The notes under the pieces: model-generated | Database searches by the model: none | Told to the model about the DNA's origin: nothing | The model's input: only the letters and a program-made list of their open reading frames with translations | Origin: an uncultured Clostridia bacterium | Lineage (GTDB): Bacteria > Bacillota > Clostridia > TANB77 > CAG-508 | Assembly (NCBI GenBank): GCA_934154445.1 | Contig: CAKPGC010000006.1 | Coordinates: forward strand, 1-64,000 | DNA: 64,000 nt | Direction of reading: 5' to 3' | Program-made: the position numbers and the translations under genes | Shown: one piece after another, positions 26,872 through 37,362 of the stretch | Layout: every line of letters begins with the position of its first letter | Position numbering within the stretch: position 1 is the stretch's first letter

Positions 26872-26926
26872 ATATTTAATACACATAAAAAAATTAAATA
26901 AATGTAATAAAGAAAGGTGAACATAT

Positions 26927-28072
26927 ATGAAATATGATTATTTAGTTGTAGGCTCAGGCTTATTTGGTTCAATATTTGCTTATGAGGCAAACAAAAAAGG
27001 AAAAAAGTGTTTAGTAATAGATAAGCGTTCACATATTGGAGGAAATATATATACAGAAAATATAGATGGAATAAATGTGCACAAATATGGAGCACATATA
27101 TTCCATACAAGTAACAAAGAAGTATGGGATTACATACAACAATTTGCGGAATTTAATAGATATACAAATTCTCCGGTAGCAAGATATAAAGATGAGTTAT
27201 ATAATTTGCCATTTAATTTAAACACATTTTCACGTATGTTTAATTTAATAACACCTAAAGATATAGAGAAAAAACTTAATGAAGAAAGAAAAGAAGGATT
27301 AGAAAAATTAAATGGAAAAGAACCATCTAATCTAGAGGAGCAAGCTATATCTTTAGTTGGAACAACAGTATATGAAAAATTAATAAAAGGATATACAGAA
27401 AAACAATGGGGTATGCCTTGTACAGAATTACCATCATTTATTATTAAAAGACTACCTGTAAGAATGATTTATGACAATAATTATTTTAATGATAAGTATC
27501 AAGGTATTCCAATAGGAGGATATACACAAATAATAGAAAAAATGTTAGATGGAATAGATGTAAAATTAAATTACGATTTCTTTAAACATAGAGATGAACT
27601 AGAAAATATAGCAGAAAAAATAGTATTTACAGGACAAATTGATAAGTATTATGACTATAAATTTGGAAAACTTGAATATAGAAGTGTAAGATTCGAAACA
27701 GAAGAATTAGACATAGACAATTATCAGGGGAATGCAGTTGTAAATTACACAGATAAAGAAGTACCATATACTAGAATAATAGAACATAAACACTTTGAAC
27801 AAGGAAAACAATTGGGAAATGAAATAACAGAAGGACCATCTTTGGGAAAAACAATTATTTCTAAAGAATATTCAGATAAATGGGATGCTTCAAAAGAACC
27901 ATATTATCCAATAAATAATGAAAGAAATAATAAACTTTATTTAAAATATGAAAATTTAGCAAAAGAAGATAAAAATATTATATTTGGTGGAAGGCTAGGA
28001 CAATATAAATATTTTGATATGGATAAAATAATTGTTGAAGTATTAAAATGCGTAAAGGAAGAATTAAAGTAA
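26927..28072 (+). CDS. glf: UDP-galactopyranose mutase
   Basis: 381 aa, usual length. An N-terminal Rossmann FAD site (YLVVGSGLFGSIFAYEAN), then GGNIYTENIDGINVHKYGAHIFHT, the WGMPCTELP segment and the C-terminal FGGRLGQYKYFDMDK. It interconverts UDP-galactopyranose and UDP-galactofuranose with reduced FAD. Its codon use is more like the housekeeping genes than that of the glycosyltransferase block before it. Last gene before the long terminator at 28225. Confidence 0.95.
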   Translation: MKYDYLVVGSGLFGSIFAYEANKKGKKCLVIDKRSHIGGNIYTENIDGINVHKYGAHIFHTSNKEVWDYIQQFAEFNRYTNSPVARYKDELYNLPFNLNTFSRMFNLITPKDIEKKLNEERKEGLEKLNGKEPSNLEEQAISLVGTTVYEKLIKGYTEKQWGMPCTELPSFIIKRLPVRMIYDNNYFNDKYQGIPIGGYTQIIEKMLDGIDVKLNYDFFKHRDELENIAEKIVFTGQIDKYYDYKFGKLEYRSVRFETEELDIDNYQGNAVVNYTDKEVPYTRIIEHKHFEQGKQLGNEITEGPSLGKTIISKEYSDKWDASKEPYYPINNERNNKLYLKYENLAKEDKNIIFGGRLGQYKYFDMDKIIVEVLKCVKEELK

Positions 28073-28224
28073 AAATAATACAAAATATAGTGAATAAAAA
28101 ACAATTAAATAAATCTACACATTAATATTGCTTCGAATAAAATGGTTCAACAAAACGAGAAGTAGAAATTTTAGTTATGCAAAATTTTGGAATATATAAA
28201 AAATTAATAAAGTGTAAATGTAAA

Positions 28225-28280
28225 TAAAAAATATACATTTTTAAATGTAAAAGTAAAATACATTTAAAAATGTATTTTTT
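28225..28280 (+). terminator. Terminator of the polysaccharide locus
   Basis: A perfect 17-base inverted repeat (28233-28249 with 28259-28275) is flanked by an A run and a T run that lengthen the stem and give the U tract. It separates the glycan genes from the kinase genes. Confidence 0.85.
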
Positions 28281-28325
28281 GAATTAATTTAACAAAAAAA
28301 TTATCAACTTTTTATAATAAATTAC

Positions 28326-28354
28326 TTGATACAAAAAACACAATATGATAAAAT
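28326..28354 (+). promoter_or_regulatory. Promoter of the cpsC-cpsD-cpsB unit
   Basis: TTGATA, 17-base spacer, TAAAAT preceded by TGA. Gives the chain-length and kinase genes expression separate from the glycan genes. Confidence 0.65.
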
Positions 28355-28391
28355 AATCACATACTGAAAATATCAAAAGAGGAGAGAAAAA

Positions 28392-29105
28392 ATGGAAGAA
28401 TTAGATTTAAAAGAATTACTAATGTTATTTTGGAACAAAAAAGTAAAAATATTACTAATAGTAGCAATATTCGTACTAATCGGAATAATATACACAATAG
28501 GATTTATAACACCAGTATACACATCATCAACAACACTACTTTTAGCATCATCAGGAAGTTCTTCAGACAAAACAAACACAACAATAACAACAACTGATAT
28601 AACACTAAACTCAAAACTAGTATCAACATACAGTACACTAGTACAAAGTAAAAGCGTATTAAGACAAGTTATATCAAACTTAGGAATGGATGATCTAAAA
28701 GAAGAAGAATTAAAAAATAATATAACAGTAAGCCAAGAAAAGGATACAGAAATAATAAGACTTTCTGTAACAAATAAAAATGCAACAACAGCAGCAAAAT
28801 TAGCAAATGAAACAGCAAAAGTTTTCATTGAAAGAGTATCAGATATATACAAAATCAACAACGTACAAATTGTTGACCAAGCAGAAGTTGAAACATCACC
28901 ATCAAATATAAATCATGCAAAAGATGTAATGATATTTGCCTTTGCGGGAATTGTTGTAGCAGCAATGTATGTATTAATTGCAAATATGTTAGATACAACA
29001 ATAAAATCAGCAGAAGAAGTAGAAAAAGAATTCAAAGTACCAGTACTTGCATCAATACCATTATATAACTTTGAACCAGCAAAAAAAGGAGGTAAGAAGA
29101 AATAA
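28392..29105 (+). CDS. CpsC/Wzz-type chain-length and kinase adaptor protein
   Basis: 237 aa. Two membrane helices (~17-37 and ~178-198) flank an extracellular domain, and a proline-bearing TSPSNINHAKD precedes the second helix, as in Wzz proteins. The Gram-positive form (CpsC/YveK) has a short cytoplasmic end that activates the tyrosine kinase made by the next gene. It controls polymer length. Its stop and the next start share TAATG. Confidence 0.92.
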   Translation: MEELDLKELLMLFWNKKVKILLIVAIFVLIGIIYTIGFITPVYTSSTTLLLASSGSSSDKTNTTITTTDITLNSKLVSTYSTLVQSKSVLRQVISNLGMDDLKEEELKNNITVSQEKDTEIIRLSVTNKNATTAAKLANETAKVFIERVSDIYKINNVQIVDQAEVETSPSNINHAKDVMIFAFAGIVVAAMYVLIANMLDTTIKSAEEVEKEFKVPVLASIPLYNFEPAKKGGKKK

Positions 29106-30064
29106 TGAAACTAAAGAAAGAACTAATTGCTCAAAGAGATCCTAAATCACCAGTATCAGAGGTATTTAGAACATTAAGAACAAATATACAATTCATGAGT
29201 ACAAATAAAAAATTAAAAACATTATTGATAACATCAACATTTCCTAGCGAGGGAAAAAGTTGGGTTGCCTCTAATCTTGCTGTAACATTTGCACAAGCTG
29301 GTAATAAGGTAATTTTAATAGATGCAGATATGAGAAAAGGAAGACAATATACAATATTTGGAGTATCACCAAGACCAGGACTTTCAAATTATCTATCTGG
29401 AATAGATGCAGAAAATCCTGATGAAATAGATTTATCAAGGTATATACAAAAAACAGAAGTAGAAAACCTATTAATAATGACAGCTGGAAATATACCACCA
29501 AACCCATCAGAACTACTAGTATCACCACAAATGAATAAATTATTAGAAGATTTAAAAGAAGTATGTGATATAGTAATAATTGATGGAACACCATGTGAAC
29601 TAGTTACAGACTCAATAATTTTATCAAGAATAGTTGATTCTACAGTAATTGTAACAGCATATAAAGAAACAAAAAAGGACAACCTTGAAAAAATAATAAG
29701 AAACATTCAAAATGTAGGTGGACATTTAGCAGGAGTAGTTGTAAACAAAATGCCTATATCTATAAAAAAATATAATGAAAATTACTATTATGCATCTACA
29801 AGTGGTTCAACATTAGATAAAAAAGCTATAGCACAAAATAATGCTGCTGAAATAAAAAGAAAAGCAGACAATATAATTAAGCAAAATTCAAATTCATACA
29901 AAAAACCGGAATACCCAGAAACAAATAGTATAAATAGTGAGAATTTGGCAAGACCGGATTTCCTTAAAAATAATAGGGATGAAAGTGCAGCAGTAGACAG
30001 AACAAGTGATATATTAAATCAAATAAACTCATATTTAGACCAAGAAAAGAAAAATTTAAACTAA
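29105..30064 (+). CDS. CpsD-type tyrosine-protein kinase (BY-kinase)
   Basis: 319 aa. Walker A TSTFPSEGKSW (residues ~45-55), Walker A' VILIDADMRKG and Walker B VCDIVIIDGTP are as in CpsD/CapB. The C-terminal extension holds tyrosines (NENYYYAST, NSYKKPEYPE) that may be autophosphorylated, though it is not the classic dense cluster. Works with CpsC to control export and polymerisation. Confidence 0.92.
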   Translation: MKLKKELIAQRDPKSPVSEVFRTLRTNIQFMSTNKKLKTLLITSTFPSEGKSWVASNLAVTFAQAGNKVILIDADMRKGRQYTIFGVSPRPGLSNYLSGIDAENPDEIDLSRYIQKTEVENLLIMTAGNIPPNPSELLVSPQMNKLLEDLKEVCDIVIIDGTPCELVTDSIILSRIVDSTVIVTAYKETKKDNLEKIIRNIQNVGGHLAGVVVNKMPISIKKYNENYYYASTSGSTLDKKAIAQNNAAEIKRKADNIIKQNSNSYKKPEYPETNSINSENLARPDFLKNNRDESAAVDRTSDILNQINSYLDQEKKNLN

Positions 30065-30086
30065 CTTAAGAAGAGGGAGAACAACA

Positions 30087-30869
30087 ATGATAGACTTTCA
30101 TACACACATAATACCAAATATTGATGACGGATCAAGAAGTATAGAAGAAACATTTAACCTAATACAAGAAGCGAAGGAAGCCGGATTCGAAGGCATAGTA
30201 TTAACATCACATTACATAGAAAATTATTATGAAACTGATGTACCAGAAAGAGATGTATGGGTAAAAGCAATAAGTGATAATTTAAGAACTAAAGGAATAG
30301 AAACAAATTTATATTTGGGAAACGAAATATATATGTCAGACAACATGATGAATTTGTTAATAGATGGAAAAGCATCAACAATAAATAATAGTAGCTATGT
30401 TTTATTTGAAATGCCATTAAATGCAGAGCCAATGAATTTATATGATGTAATTTATTCTCTACAAGAAAATAAGCTTATACCAGTACTTGCACATCCAGAA
30501 AGATATAGTTTTATTCAAAAAGAACCAGAACTTGTATATGACCTAATTGAAAAGGGAGTATTAATGCAAGCAAATTATGGAAGCATTCTAGGGCAATATG
30601 GAGAAAAAGCTCAAATAATTGTAAGAAGATTTTTTGAAAACAATATGATACATTTCTTAGGAAGTGATGTTCATAGACAAAATACCATATATAAAAGAAT
30701 TCCTCATGCTTTAGAGGAAATCAAAGAAATAATTGGAGAGAAAAAACTACAAGAAATTACAACAATAAACCCAAAATTAGCTTTGGAAAATAAAAAAATA
30801 GATATAGAAGACCCAGAGGAATTTTCATTAACATTAAAAGAAAAATTAATAATGTATCTAAAAAGATAA
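30087..30869 (+). CDS. CpsB/YwqE-type PHP tyrosine phosphatase
   Basis: 260 aa. PHP-domain metal motifs: MIDFHTHIIPNIDDGS at the start, VLTSHYIENYY, VLAHPERY, and the C-terminal LGSDVHRQ. This manganese-dependent phosphatase dephosphorylates the CpsD-type kinase. Third gene of the unit, followed by a terminator. Confidence 0.93.
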   Translation: MIDFHTHIIPNIDDGSRSIEETFNLIQEAKEAGFEGIVLTSHYIENYYETDVPERDVWVKAISDNLRTKGIETNLYLGNEIYMSDNMMNLLIDGKASTINNSSYVLFEMPLNAEPMNLYDVIYSLQENKLIPVLAHPERYSFIQKEPELVYDLIEKGVLMQANYGSILGQYGEKAQIIVRRFFENNMIHFLGSDVHRQNTIYKRIPHALEEIKEIIGEKKLQEITTINPKLALENKKIDIEDPEEFSLTLKEKLIMYLKR

Positions 30870-30881
30870 TATATATTAAAA

Positions 30882-30921
30882 AGAAAACTGTTTTTTGGGA
30901 CGGAGAAAAACAGTTTTTTCT
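30882..30921 (+). terminator. Terminator after cpsB
   Basis: AGAAAACTGTTTTT pairs with AAAAACAGTTTTTTCT around GGGACGGAG-type loop sequence; T-rich 3' arm. Confidence 0.8.
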
Positions 30922-30984
30922 GAATATAGAAAAAATTTCATTTCCGTCACCAAAACACTTTAAAGTCGAAGGGAAGTAAAAGCA

Positions 30985-32349
30985 ATGAGAAAATATTTTG
31001 GAACAGATGGTATAAGAAGAATAGCTAATACAGAACTCACACCGGAGCTAGTGTATAAAGTAGCAAAAGCAGGAGCCTATGTATTATCAAAACACACAAA
31101 CCATACACCAACTATACTAATAGGAAGGGACACAAGAATATCAGGAACTTTAATAGAAAGTGCGATGGTTGCAGGTTTTCTAAGTTATGGTGCCAATGTT
31201 AAATTACTAGGAGTAATACCAACACCAGCAGTTGCATATCTAACAAGAGCATTACAAGCAGATGCAAGTGTAGTTATATCAGCATCACATAACACTTATG
31301 AATTTAATGGTATAAAATACTTTAGTAATAAAGGAATGAAAATACCAGATACTTTAGAAGAAGAAATAGAAGAAGTAATGGATTCTGGAAAGATAGATGA
31401 ATTAACAGCAGTAAGCAATAAGATTGGTGTGTCTGAATATAGAGCTGATTTGTTAGACGAATATGTATATTTTTTTAGAAAAAATTTTGATGATAATATT
31501 GAAAAAATAAACAGAGCTGATTTTATTATAGGATTGGACACTGCAAATGGAGCGACATCAGAGGTAGCAGAAAAAGTGTTCAAGACTTTAGGAATCAAAT
31601 ATAAAATAATAAATAATCATCCTGATGGGATAAATATAAATGATGGGTGTGGATCGACACACTTAGAATCATTAAAAAAATTTGTAGTAGAAAATAAACT
31701 AAGCTTAGGTGTTGCTTATGATGGAGATGGAGACAGATGTTTAGCTGTTGACGAGAATGGTAATGAAATAGATGGTGATATGATAATGGCAATCATATCA
31801 AATTATTTAAGAAAAAAAGGAAAACTGGAAAAAAATACAATTGTAGCAACAATAATGAGCAATTTAGGATTACACAAATATGCAAAAGACAATGGATTAG
31901 AAATTGTGCAAACAAAAGTTGGGGATAGATACGTATTAGAAGAAATGTTAAAAAATGGATATAATCTAGGAGGAGAACAATCAGGACATGTAATTTTACT
32001 AGACTACAATCCAACAGGTGACGGAATATTGACATCACTAATGCTAATCCAAGCAATTTTAGAAGAGAATACAACAGCATCAAAAATAGCAGAAATAATA
32101 AAACTATATCCACAAGTACTAATAAATGCAAAAGTAAATTCAGATAGAAAATATGATTATGACAAAGATATAGAAATAAAAAATGCAATAGAAAAATTAG
32201 AAAAAGAATTTGCTGGAAATGGAAGAGTTTTAATTAGACCTTCAGGAACAGAACCACTTGTTAGAGTTATGATAGAAGGAGAAAACCAAGAATATATAAC
32301 AGAAAAAGCAAAAGAAATTGCAGATTTAATAGAAGAAAAATTAAAATAA
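30985..32349 (+). CDS. glmM: Phosphoglucosamine mutase
   Basis: 454 aa. Starts RKYFGTDGIRRIANTELTPELVYKVAKA; the phosphoserine loop is VVISASHNTYEFNGIKYF (near residues 95-112), the metal loop DGDGDRCLAVDENG, and the sugar loop GGEQSGHV. It converts glucosamine-6-phosphate to glucosamine-1-phosphate on the way to UDP-GlcNAc, needed for peptidoglycan and the polysaccharide. The active loop has NTYE where most family members have NPxE/D. AAGGGAAG precedes the start. Confidence 0.95.
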   Translation: MRKYFGTDGIRRIANTELTPELVYKVAKAGAYVLSKHTNHTPTILIGRDTRISGTLIESAMVAGFLSYGANVKLLGVIPTPAVAYLTRALQADASVVISASHNTYEFNGIKYFSNKGMKIPDTLEEEIEEVMDSGKIDELTAVSNKIGVSEYRADLLDEYVYFFRKNFDDNIEKINRADFIIGLDTANGATSEVAEKVFKTLGIKYKIINNHPDGININDGCGSTHLESLKKFVVENKLSLGVAYDGDGDRCLAVDENGNEIDGDMIMAIISNYLRKKGKLEKNTIVATIMSNLGLHKYAKDNGLEIVQTKVGDRYVLEEMLKNGYNLGGEQSGHVILLDYNPTGDGILTSLMLIQAILEENTTASKIAEIIKLYPQVLINAKVNSDRKYDYDKDIEIKNAIEKLEKEFAGNGRVLIRPSGTEPLVRVMIEGENQEYITEKAKEIADLIEEKLK

Positions 32350-32427
32350 AAATAAAAAAATATTGCAATAAAAAGAAAAAAATGATAATATATTTTTGAA
32401 AACAAAAGAAAAAGGAGAGAAAGTAAA

Positions 32428-32769
32428 ATGTTTTTATTTGATTTAACAAACTTATTAACATTATTTTTAATATTAGTAGCAACGGTATTAATCATATACC
32501 TATCACAAGAAATTAAAAAAAGCATGGTAGCTGTAATACCATTATTTGCATTTTTAATAGACTTAATTATACACACAATACAGATGCTAACACTAAAACC
32601 AGAATTCTCATATCTATATTCTAAATTGAGTATAAATATGGCAATCGATTTTGCATTTTTACTTCTAACATTTTTAGCTTACTTATGGGCAGACGATGTG
32701 GAAGCTAAAGCACAAAACAAAAAAACTATAAACAGCAAAGGAATAGATTGGCTATTTAAAGATATATAA
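32428..32769 (+). CDS. Small membrane protein with three helices
   Basis: 113 aa, function unknown. Three hydrophobic segments (about 8-27, 34-52, 73-92) and a short charged tail (DDVEAKAQNKKTINSKGIDW). AAAGGAGAG precedes the start. Follows glmM by 78 bases with no clear terminator, so the two may be cotranscribed. Ends at the dispersed hairpin repeat used as terminator. Confidence 0.75.
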   Translation: MFLFDLTNLLTLFLILVATVLIIYLSQEIKKSMVAVIPLFAFLIDLIIHTIQMLTLKPEFSYLYSKLSINMAIDFAFLLLTFLAYLWADDVEAKAQNKKTINSKGIDWLFKDI

Positions 32770-32807
32770 AGTTGTCAAAAAGGGATGCTCCTTTTTGACA
32801 ACTTTTT
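32768..32807. terminator. Dispersed hairpin repeat, copy 3, used as terminator
   Basis: AAAGTTGTCAAAAAGGGA pairs with TCCTTTTTGACAACTTT around TGC, then T. It is the best copy of the repeat also seen at 505, 553 and 58088, and lies between convergent genes, so it can stop transcription from both sides. Confidence 0.8.
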
Positions 32808-33435
32808 AAGTTCTACATATAGCTTTTACTATAATTCTATTATTATTAAAATTATTACAAGTAACAAGAGTTAGAATTTTCGAATTCCCATTAAAAATAT
32901 AAATGGGTGAAAGATCATCAGGTTTAACTTCATAAATATCACATACATAATAAGAAAATTTTTTATTATAACTATCATAAACAATTATTTCATCATTTTC
33001 ATTCAAAGCTGAAATTCTACTAAAAAATTTATTATTATCATAATTATGACCTGCAATACATAAATTTCCAATTTCTCCAGGAAAACAACCGTAAAATCTA
33101 CAAGGAGAAATTTTTAAAAGTTCATCATTATAATTTGAAAATATTGGATAATTAACATTTATTTGTGGTATTTCTATGATTCCTATAACATAAAAATTTT
33201 CAATAATTTTAGTTGAATTATAATTTTCATTTAAAGATAAATTTGAATATAATTTTGTTATATTATAATTATCCAAAATCTGTTCAGAATACTTTTCATT
33301 ATGAGACAATTTTATTCTATTATAAAGTACTAGTGTACTAATGCAAATTATAAGTATAATAGAAAGATAAAACTGGAATTTTAAAATCCTTTTAAATTTA
33401 TTATTATTTGAATTTGTTTGCAGAATTTGATTCAT
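32806..33435 (-). CDS. Orphan sortase
   Basis: 209 aa. A cytoplasmic N terminus, one membrane helix (~21-42), and an extracellular sortase beta-barrel with the catalytic set: histidine in LCIAGHNYD, cysteine in ILTLVTCNN and arginine in NNNRIIVKA. Sortases cleave C-terminal sorting signals and link proteins to the wall or to pili. No protein with an LPxTG-like tail is visible in this window, so the substrate lies elsewhere. AAGGAG precedes the ATG on the minus strand. Stands alone. Confidence 0.9.
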   Translation of the reverse strand: MNQILQTNSNNNKFKRILKFQFYLSIILIICISTLVLYNRIKLSHNEKYSEQILDNYNITKLYSNLSLNENYNSTKIIENFYVIGIIEIPQINVNYPIFSNYNDELLKISPCRFYGCFPGEIGNLCIAGHNYDNNKFFSRISALNENDEIIVYDSYNKKFSYYVCDIYEVKPDDLSPIYIFNGNSKILTLVTCNNFNNNRIIVKAICRT

Positions 33436-33492
33436 AATTTTACTCCTTAATATATTATTAACATTAAATTTAATAAATATATACGAAAAGTC

Positions 33493-33520
33493 TTGAAATA
33501 AAAAAAATATATGATATAAT
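33493..33520 (+). promoter_or_regulatory. Promoter of the ileS T-box transcript
   Basis: TTGAAA, 16-base spacer, TATAAT at 33515-33520 preceded by TGA. Confidence 0.7.
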
Positions 33521-33527
33521 TATATAC

Positions 33528-33809
33528 AAATTAAATAATAAAGACAAAAGTGAGGACAACATAAATTATATAATATCTTTAAGAGAGCCAAAGAAAGCTG
33601 AGAATTTGGTAAGTAAAAATAATTTATTATCACCTGACTAGTTTTTAAACCGAAAACTTTTATCAAGAAGAAAAGTAAGTTTAAACGTAAATCTGCGTTA
33701 AAGATATAAATAAGAGAGTAATTAAGTAAAATATAAATAAATTACTAAATTAGGTGGTACCGCGGAAAGAATCCATTTCGTCCTAAATAAAGGAAGGAAT
33801 GGATTTTTT
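33528..33809 (+). promoter_or_regulatory. T-box leader of the DUF1653-ileS operon
   Basis: About 280 bases. The core AGGTGGTACCGCGG at 33752-33765 is the consensus T-box, followed by the terminator. AGAGAGCC near 33583 marks stem I. ATT (33627) and ATC (33630) lie in the likely specifier region, agreeing with isoleucine. Uncharged tRNA-Ile should favour the antiterminator and raise expression. Confidence 0.93.
33770..33809 (+). terminator. T-box intrinsic terminator of ileS
   Basis: AATCCATTTCGTCCT pairs with AGGAAGGAATGGATT (33791-33805) around AAATAA, followed by T run. Confidence 0.88.
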
Positions 33810-33872
33810 ATATTTTTAATTAAAATAAAATATTTAATCATTTAAATACAAAAAAGAAAAGAGATGAATATT

Positions 33873-34130
33873 ATGCAAGAATTAAAAATTAATGGAATTT
33901 ATAAACATTTTAAAGGCGATTATTATTTAGTAGAAGGAATAGTAAAAAACTCAGAAACACAAGAAGAAATGGTACTATATAGAAGGTTATATGAAGATGG
34001 AAGTTTATGGGTAAGACCAAAAGAAATGTTTCTATCAGAAGTAGACCACGAAAAGTATCCAAATGTAAAGCAAAAATACAGATTTGAATTACAAAATATT
34101 GAAAGTGTTGCAAAAAAATTTAGAAAATAA
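33873..34130 (+). CDS. DUF1653 family protein
   Basis: 85 aa. The DUF1653 pattern is complete: [49 protein letters not shown]. Function unknown; a compact beta protein. It is the first gene after the isoleucine T-box, and 15 bases separate it from ileS, so it shares control by isoleucine starvation. ATG 33864 overlaps the ribosome site; ATG 33873 is preferred. Confidence 0.88.
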   Translation: MQELKINGIYKHFKGDYYLVEGIVKNSETQEEMVLYRRLYEDGSLWVRPKEMFLSEVDHEKYPNVKQKYRFELQNIESVAKKFRK

Positions 34131-34145
34131 AAAGGAGGAATTTTT

Positions 34146-37100
34146 ATGTACAAAAAAGTAGAATTAAAAGACGGATTTGTAGGAATGGAAAGAGAAGTTG
34201 CAGAGAATTGGAAGAAAAAAAATATTATTAAGAAGAATTTTGATATGAATAAAGGTAAAAGATATTTTACCTTTTATGATGGACCACCAACAGCAAATGG
34301 AAAACCACATGTTGGACACATCGAAACAAGAGTTATGAAAGATATAATTCCAAGATATAAAGTAATGAAAGGATATCAAGTTATTAGAAAGGCTGGATGG
34401 GATACACATGGACTACCAGTTGAACTTGAAATTGAGAAAAAACTTGGTATTTCTGGAAAACAACAAATTGAGGAATATGGTGTAGAAAAATTTGTTAAAG
34501 AATGTAAAGAAAGTGTTTTCACGTATGTTCAGATGTGGGAAGAAATGACAAACAAAGTTGGATATTGGGTTGATATGGAACATCCGTATGTAACATACCA
34601 CAATGACTACATTGAATCTGTATGGTGGGCTTTAAGTGAATTATGGAAAAAAGGACTTTTATATGAAGGACATAAAGTAATGCCATATTGTCCAAGATGT
34701 GGAACAGCATTATCTTCACATGAAGTAGCACAAGGTTATAAAGACGTTAAAGATTTAACTTGCATTGCCAAATTTAAAGTTTTAGATAAAGAAAATACAT
34801 ATATCTTAGCTTGGACAACAACTCCATGGACATTACCTTCAAACTTAGCATTATGTGTAAATAAATCATATACATATTCAGAAGTAAAAGCAAATATAGG
34901 AACAGATGATGAACCAAAATATGAAAATTATATATTAGCAAAGGATTTAATTGAAACAGTTTTAAAAGAAACACCTTATGAAATAGTAAAAGAATTTAAA
35001 GGAGAAGAACTATTAGGAACAAAATATGAACAATTAATGCCTTATGCTAAAGTTGATGGAAAAGCATTTGAAGTAATCCATGGTGATTATGTAACACTAA
35101 CAGATGGTACTGGAATTGTACATATTGCACCAGCTTATGGTGAAGATGACAGTTTAGTTGCTAAACAAAATGGAATTGCATTTGTGAATTTAGTAGACAA
35201 AACAGGAAAATTTGTACCAGAAGTAGAACCATGGGCAGGTAGATTTGTTAGAGACTGTAACGAAGAGATTTGTAAATGGTTAGCAGATGAAAATAAATTA
35301 TTCAGCAAAGAAAAACATTTACACTCATATCCACATTGTTGGAGATGTGATACACCACTTCTTTATTATCCAAAAGAAAGTTGGTTTGTAGCTATGAGTA
35401 AGTTAAGAGACGAACTAGTAGCAAATAACAACAAAGTAAATTGGTATCCTGATACAATTAGAACAGGAAGATTTGGAAAATTCCTAGAAAATGTAATTGA
35501 CTGGGGAATTTCAAGAGATAGATATTGGGGAACACCTCTTCCAATTTGGACTTGTGAGGATGAAAATTGTGGTCATCAAGAATGTATAGGAAGTATTGCA
35601 GAATTAAAAGAAAAAGCAATAGACTGTCCAGAAGATATAGAATTACACAAGCCATATATTGATAATGTACATTTAAAATGCCCTAAATGTGGCAAAAAGA
35701 TGACAAGAGCAAAAGAAGTAATAGATTGCTGGTTTGATTCAGGATCAATGCCTTTTGCACAATTGCATTACCCATTTGAGAATAAAGAGTTATTCGAAGA
35801 AAACTTCCCAGCACAATTTATTTCAGAAGCAATTGATCAAACAAGAGGATGGTTCTATACTTTAACAGCTTTAGGAACAGCTCTATTTGGAAGAACACCA
35901 TTCGAAAACTGTATAGTTTTAGGACACGTTTTAGATTCAAAAGGTCAAAAAATGTCTAAATCAAAAGGAAATGGTGTAGACCCAATGTTGCTATTAAATG
36001 AAGTTGGAGCAGATGCAACAAGATGGCATTTCTATACATGTAGTGCACCATGGTTACCAACAAGATTAGGATTGGAAAATGTACAAGAAACACAAAGAGG
36101 ATTTTTAAGCACATTATGGAATATATACTCATTCTATGTTCTATATGCAGAAATAGACAAATTCAACCCATTAAATTATACAGATTTTAAAGTTACAAAT
36201 GTAATGGATAAATGGATAATATCTAAGTTAAATACTTTAATAAAAGAAGTAGATGAAAAACTAGATAAATATGATATAACATCAGCAGCACTTCAAATAG
36301 AAGCTTTCACAGATGAACTATCAAATTGGTATGTACGTAGAAATAGAGAAAGATTTTGGAGCCAAGAATTAACAGATGATAAGATAGGAGCTTATGTAAC
36401 ACTACACGAAGTATTGGTAAAACTTGCAAAAATATCAGCACCATTTATACCTTTTATGGCAGATGAAATTTATCAAAACTTAGTAGTAGGACTAGATAAC
36501 ACAGCACCAGAAAGTGTTCATTTATGTACATGGCCAGAATATAATGCTTCAGCCGTTGACAAAAAATTAGAACAAGAAATGGATTTAGCATACACAATAG
36601 TAAAACTAGGAAGAAGCGCAAGAAACTCTGTAAATATCAAAAACAGACAACCATTATCAGAAATGTTAATATCAATAGATACTTTACCTGAATATTATGA
36701 AGATATAGTAAAAGAAGAGTTGAATGTTAAAAAGGTAGAACTAGGAGCAGAAATGTCTGACTACGTAAACTTTGAAATCAAGCCAAATTTACCAGTTTTA
36801 GGAAAAGAATATGGAAAATTGATTCCTAGAATAAAAGAAGAAATAGCTAAGAAAAATCAAATGGATTTGGCAAATACTGTAAAAAATGGCGGAGTAGAAT
36901 ACATTGAAATAGATGACATACAAATAGGATTAAATTCAGAAAATTTACTTATAACAATGAACGGAAAAGAAGGATTTGCATTTGCAGGTGAGGGTGAAAT
37001 AGGTGTTGTATTAGATACACATATTACACAAGAACTAAAAGAAGAAGGATATGTAAGAGAAATATTATCAAAAGTTCAAAATATGAGAAAAGACAAAGGA

Positions 37101-37295
37101 TTTGAAGTACTAGATAAAATTAATCTTTATGTATCTGGAAATAAAATACTAGAAAATGTAATTAAACAAAATGAAGACATAATTAAACATGACACATTAG
37201 CTTTAGACATTATTTATGATGTAGAAAGAACGGAATATACAGAAACAAATATTAATGGAGAAAATTTAAAACTAGATGTTGAAGTCATAAAATAA
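34146..37295 (+). CDS. ileS: Isoleucyl-tRNA synthetase, eukaryote-like type (IleS2)
   Basis: 1049 aa. Class I signatures: [11 protein letters not shown] (HIGH, near residues 49-59) and KMSKSKGN (near 602-609); the editing domain and an RxRxRxW-type tryptophan-rich region lie between. Zinc-type cysteine sets include CPRCG. The length, the GKPHVGH form and the C-terminal layout fit the type 2 enzymes shared with eukaryotes, which are often little inhibited by mupirocin. AGGAGG precedes the start. Controlled by the T-box. Confidence 0.95.
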   Translation: MYKKVELKDGFVGMEREVAENWKKKNIIKKNFDMNKGKRYFTFYDGPPTANGKPHVGHIETRVMKDIIPRYKVMKGYQVIRKAGWDTHGLPVELEIEKKLGISGKQQIEEYGVEKFVKECKESVFTYVQMWEEMTNKVGYWVDMEHPYVTYHNDYIESVWWALSELWKKGLLYEGHKVMPYCPRCGTALSSHEVAQGYKDVKDLTCIAKFKVLDKENTYILAWTTTPWTLPSNLALCVNKSYTYSEVKANIGTDDEPKYENYILAKDLIETVLKETPYEIVKEFKGEELLGTKYEQLMPYAKVDGKAFEVIHGDYVTLTDGTGIVHIAPAYGEDDSLVAKQNGIAFVNLVDKTGKFVPEVEPWAGRFVRDCNEEICKWLADENKLFSKEKHLHSYPHCWRCDTPLLYYPKESWFVAMSKLRDELVANNNKVNWYPDTIRTGRFGKFLENVIDWGISRDRYWGTPLPIWTCEDENCGHQECIGSIAELKEKAIDCPEDIELHKPYIDNVHLKCPKCGKKMTRAKEVIDCWFDSGSMPFAQLHYPFENKELFEENFPAQFISEAIDQTRGWFYTLTALGTALFGRTPFENCIVLGHVLDSKGQKMSKSKGNGVDPMLLLNEVGADATRWHFYTCSAPWLPTRLGLENVQETQRGFLSTLWNIYSFYVLYAEIDKFNPLNYTDFKVTNVMDKWIISKLNTLIKEVDEKLDKYDITSAALQIEAFTDELSNWYVRRNRERFWSQELTDDKIGAYVTLHEVLVKLAKISAPFIPFMADEIYQNLVVGLDNTAPESVHLCTWPEYNASAVDKKLEQEMDLAYTIVKLGRSARNSVNIKNRQPLSEMLISIDTLPEYYEDIVKEELNVKKVELGAEMSDYVNFEIKPNLPVLGKEYGKLIPRIKEEIAKKNQMDLANTVKNGGVEYIEIDDIQIGLNSENLLITMNGKEGFAFAGEGEIGVVLDTHITQELKEEGYVREILSKVQNMRKDKGFEVLDKINLYVSGNKILENVIKQNEDIIKHDTLALDIIYDVERTEYTETNINGENLKLDVEVIK

Positions 37296-37303
37296 AAAAA
37301 GGT

Positions 37304-37335
37304 GGGATTTTAAGATAATACTTAAAATCCCTTTT
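37304..37335 (+). terminator. Terminator of the ileS operon
   Basis: GGGATTTTAAG pairs with CTTAAAATCCC around ATAATA, followed by TTTT. Confidence 0.85.
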
Positions 37336-37362
37336 CTATTAAAGTTTCTTTAAAATTTCTGG

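Larger units (their letters stand above)
28073..28391. other. Gap between glf and the cpsCDB unit
   Basis: Contains a terminator (28225-28280) and the promoter for the next unit (28326-28354). In 28081-28224 I see no coding frame with a ribosome site and no RNA structure. Confidence 0.7.

Noticed and set aside
30930..30984. glmS-type riboswitch before glmM
   Set aside because: The leader is too short and lacks the ribozyme core.
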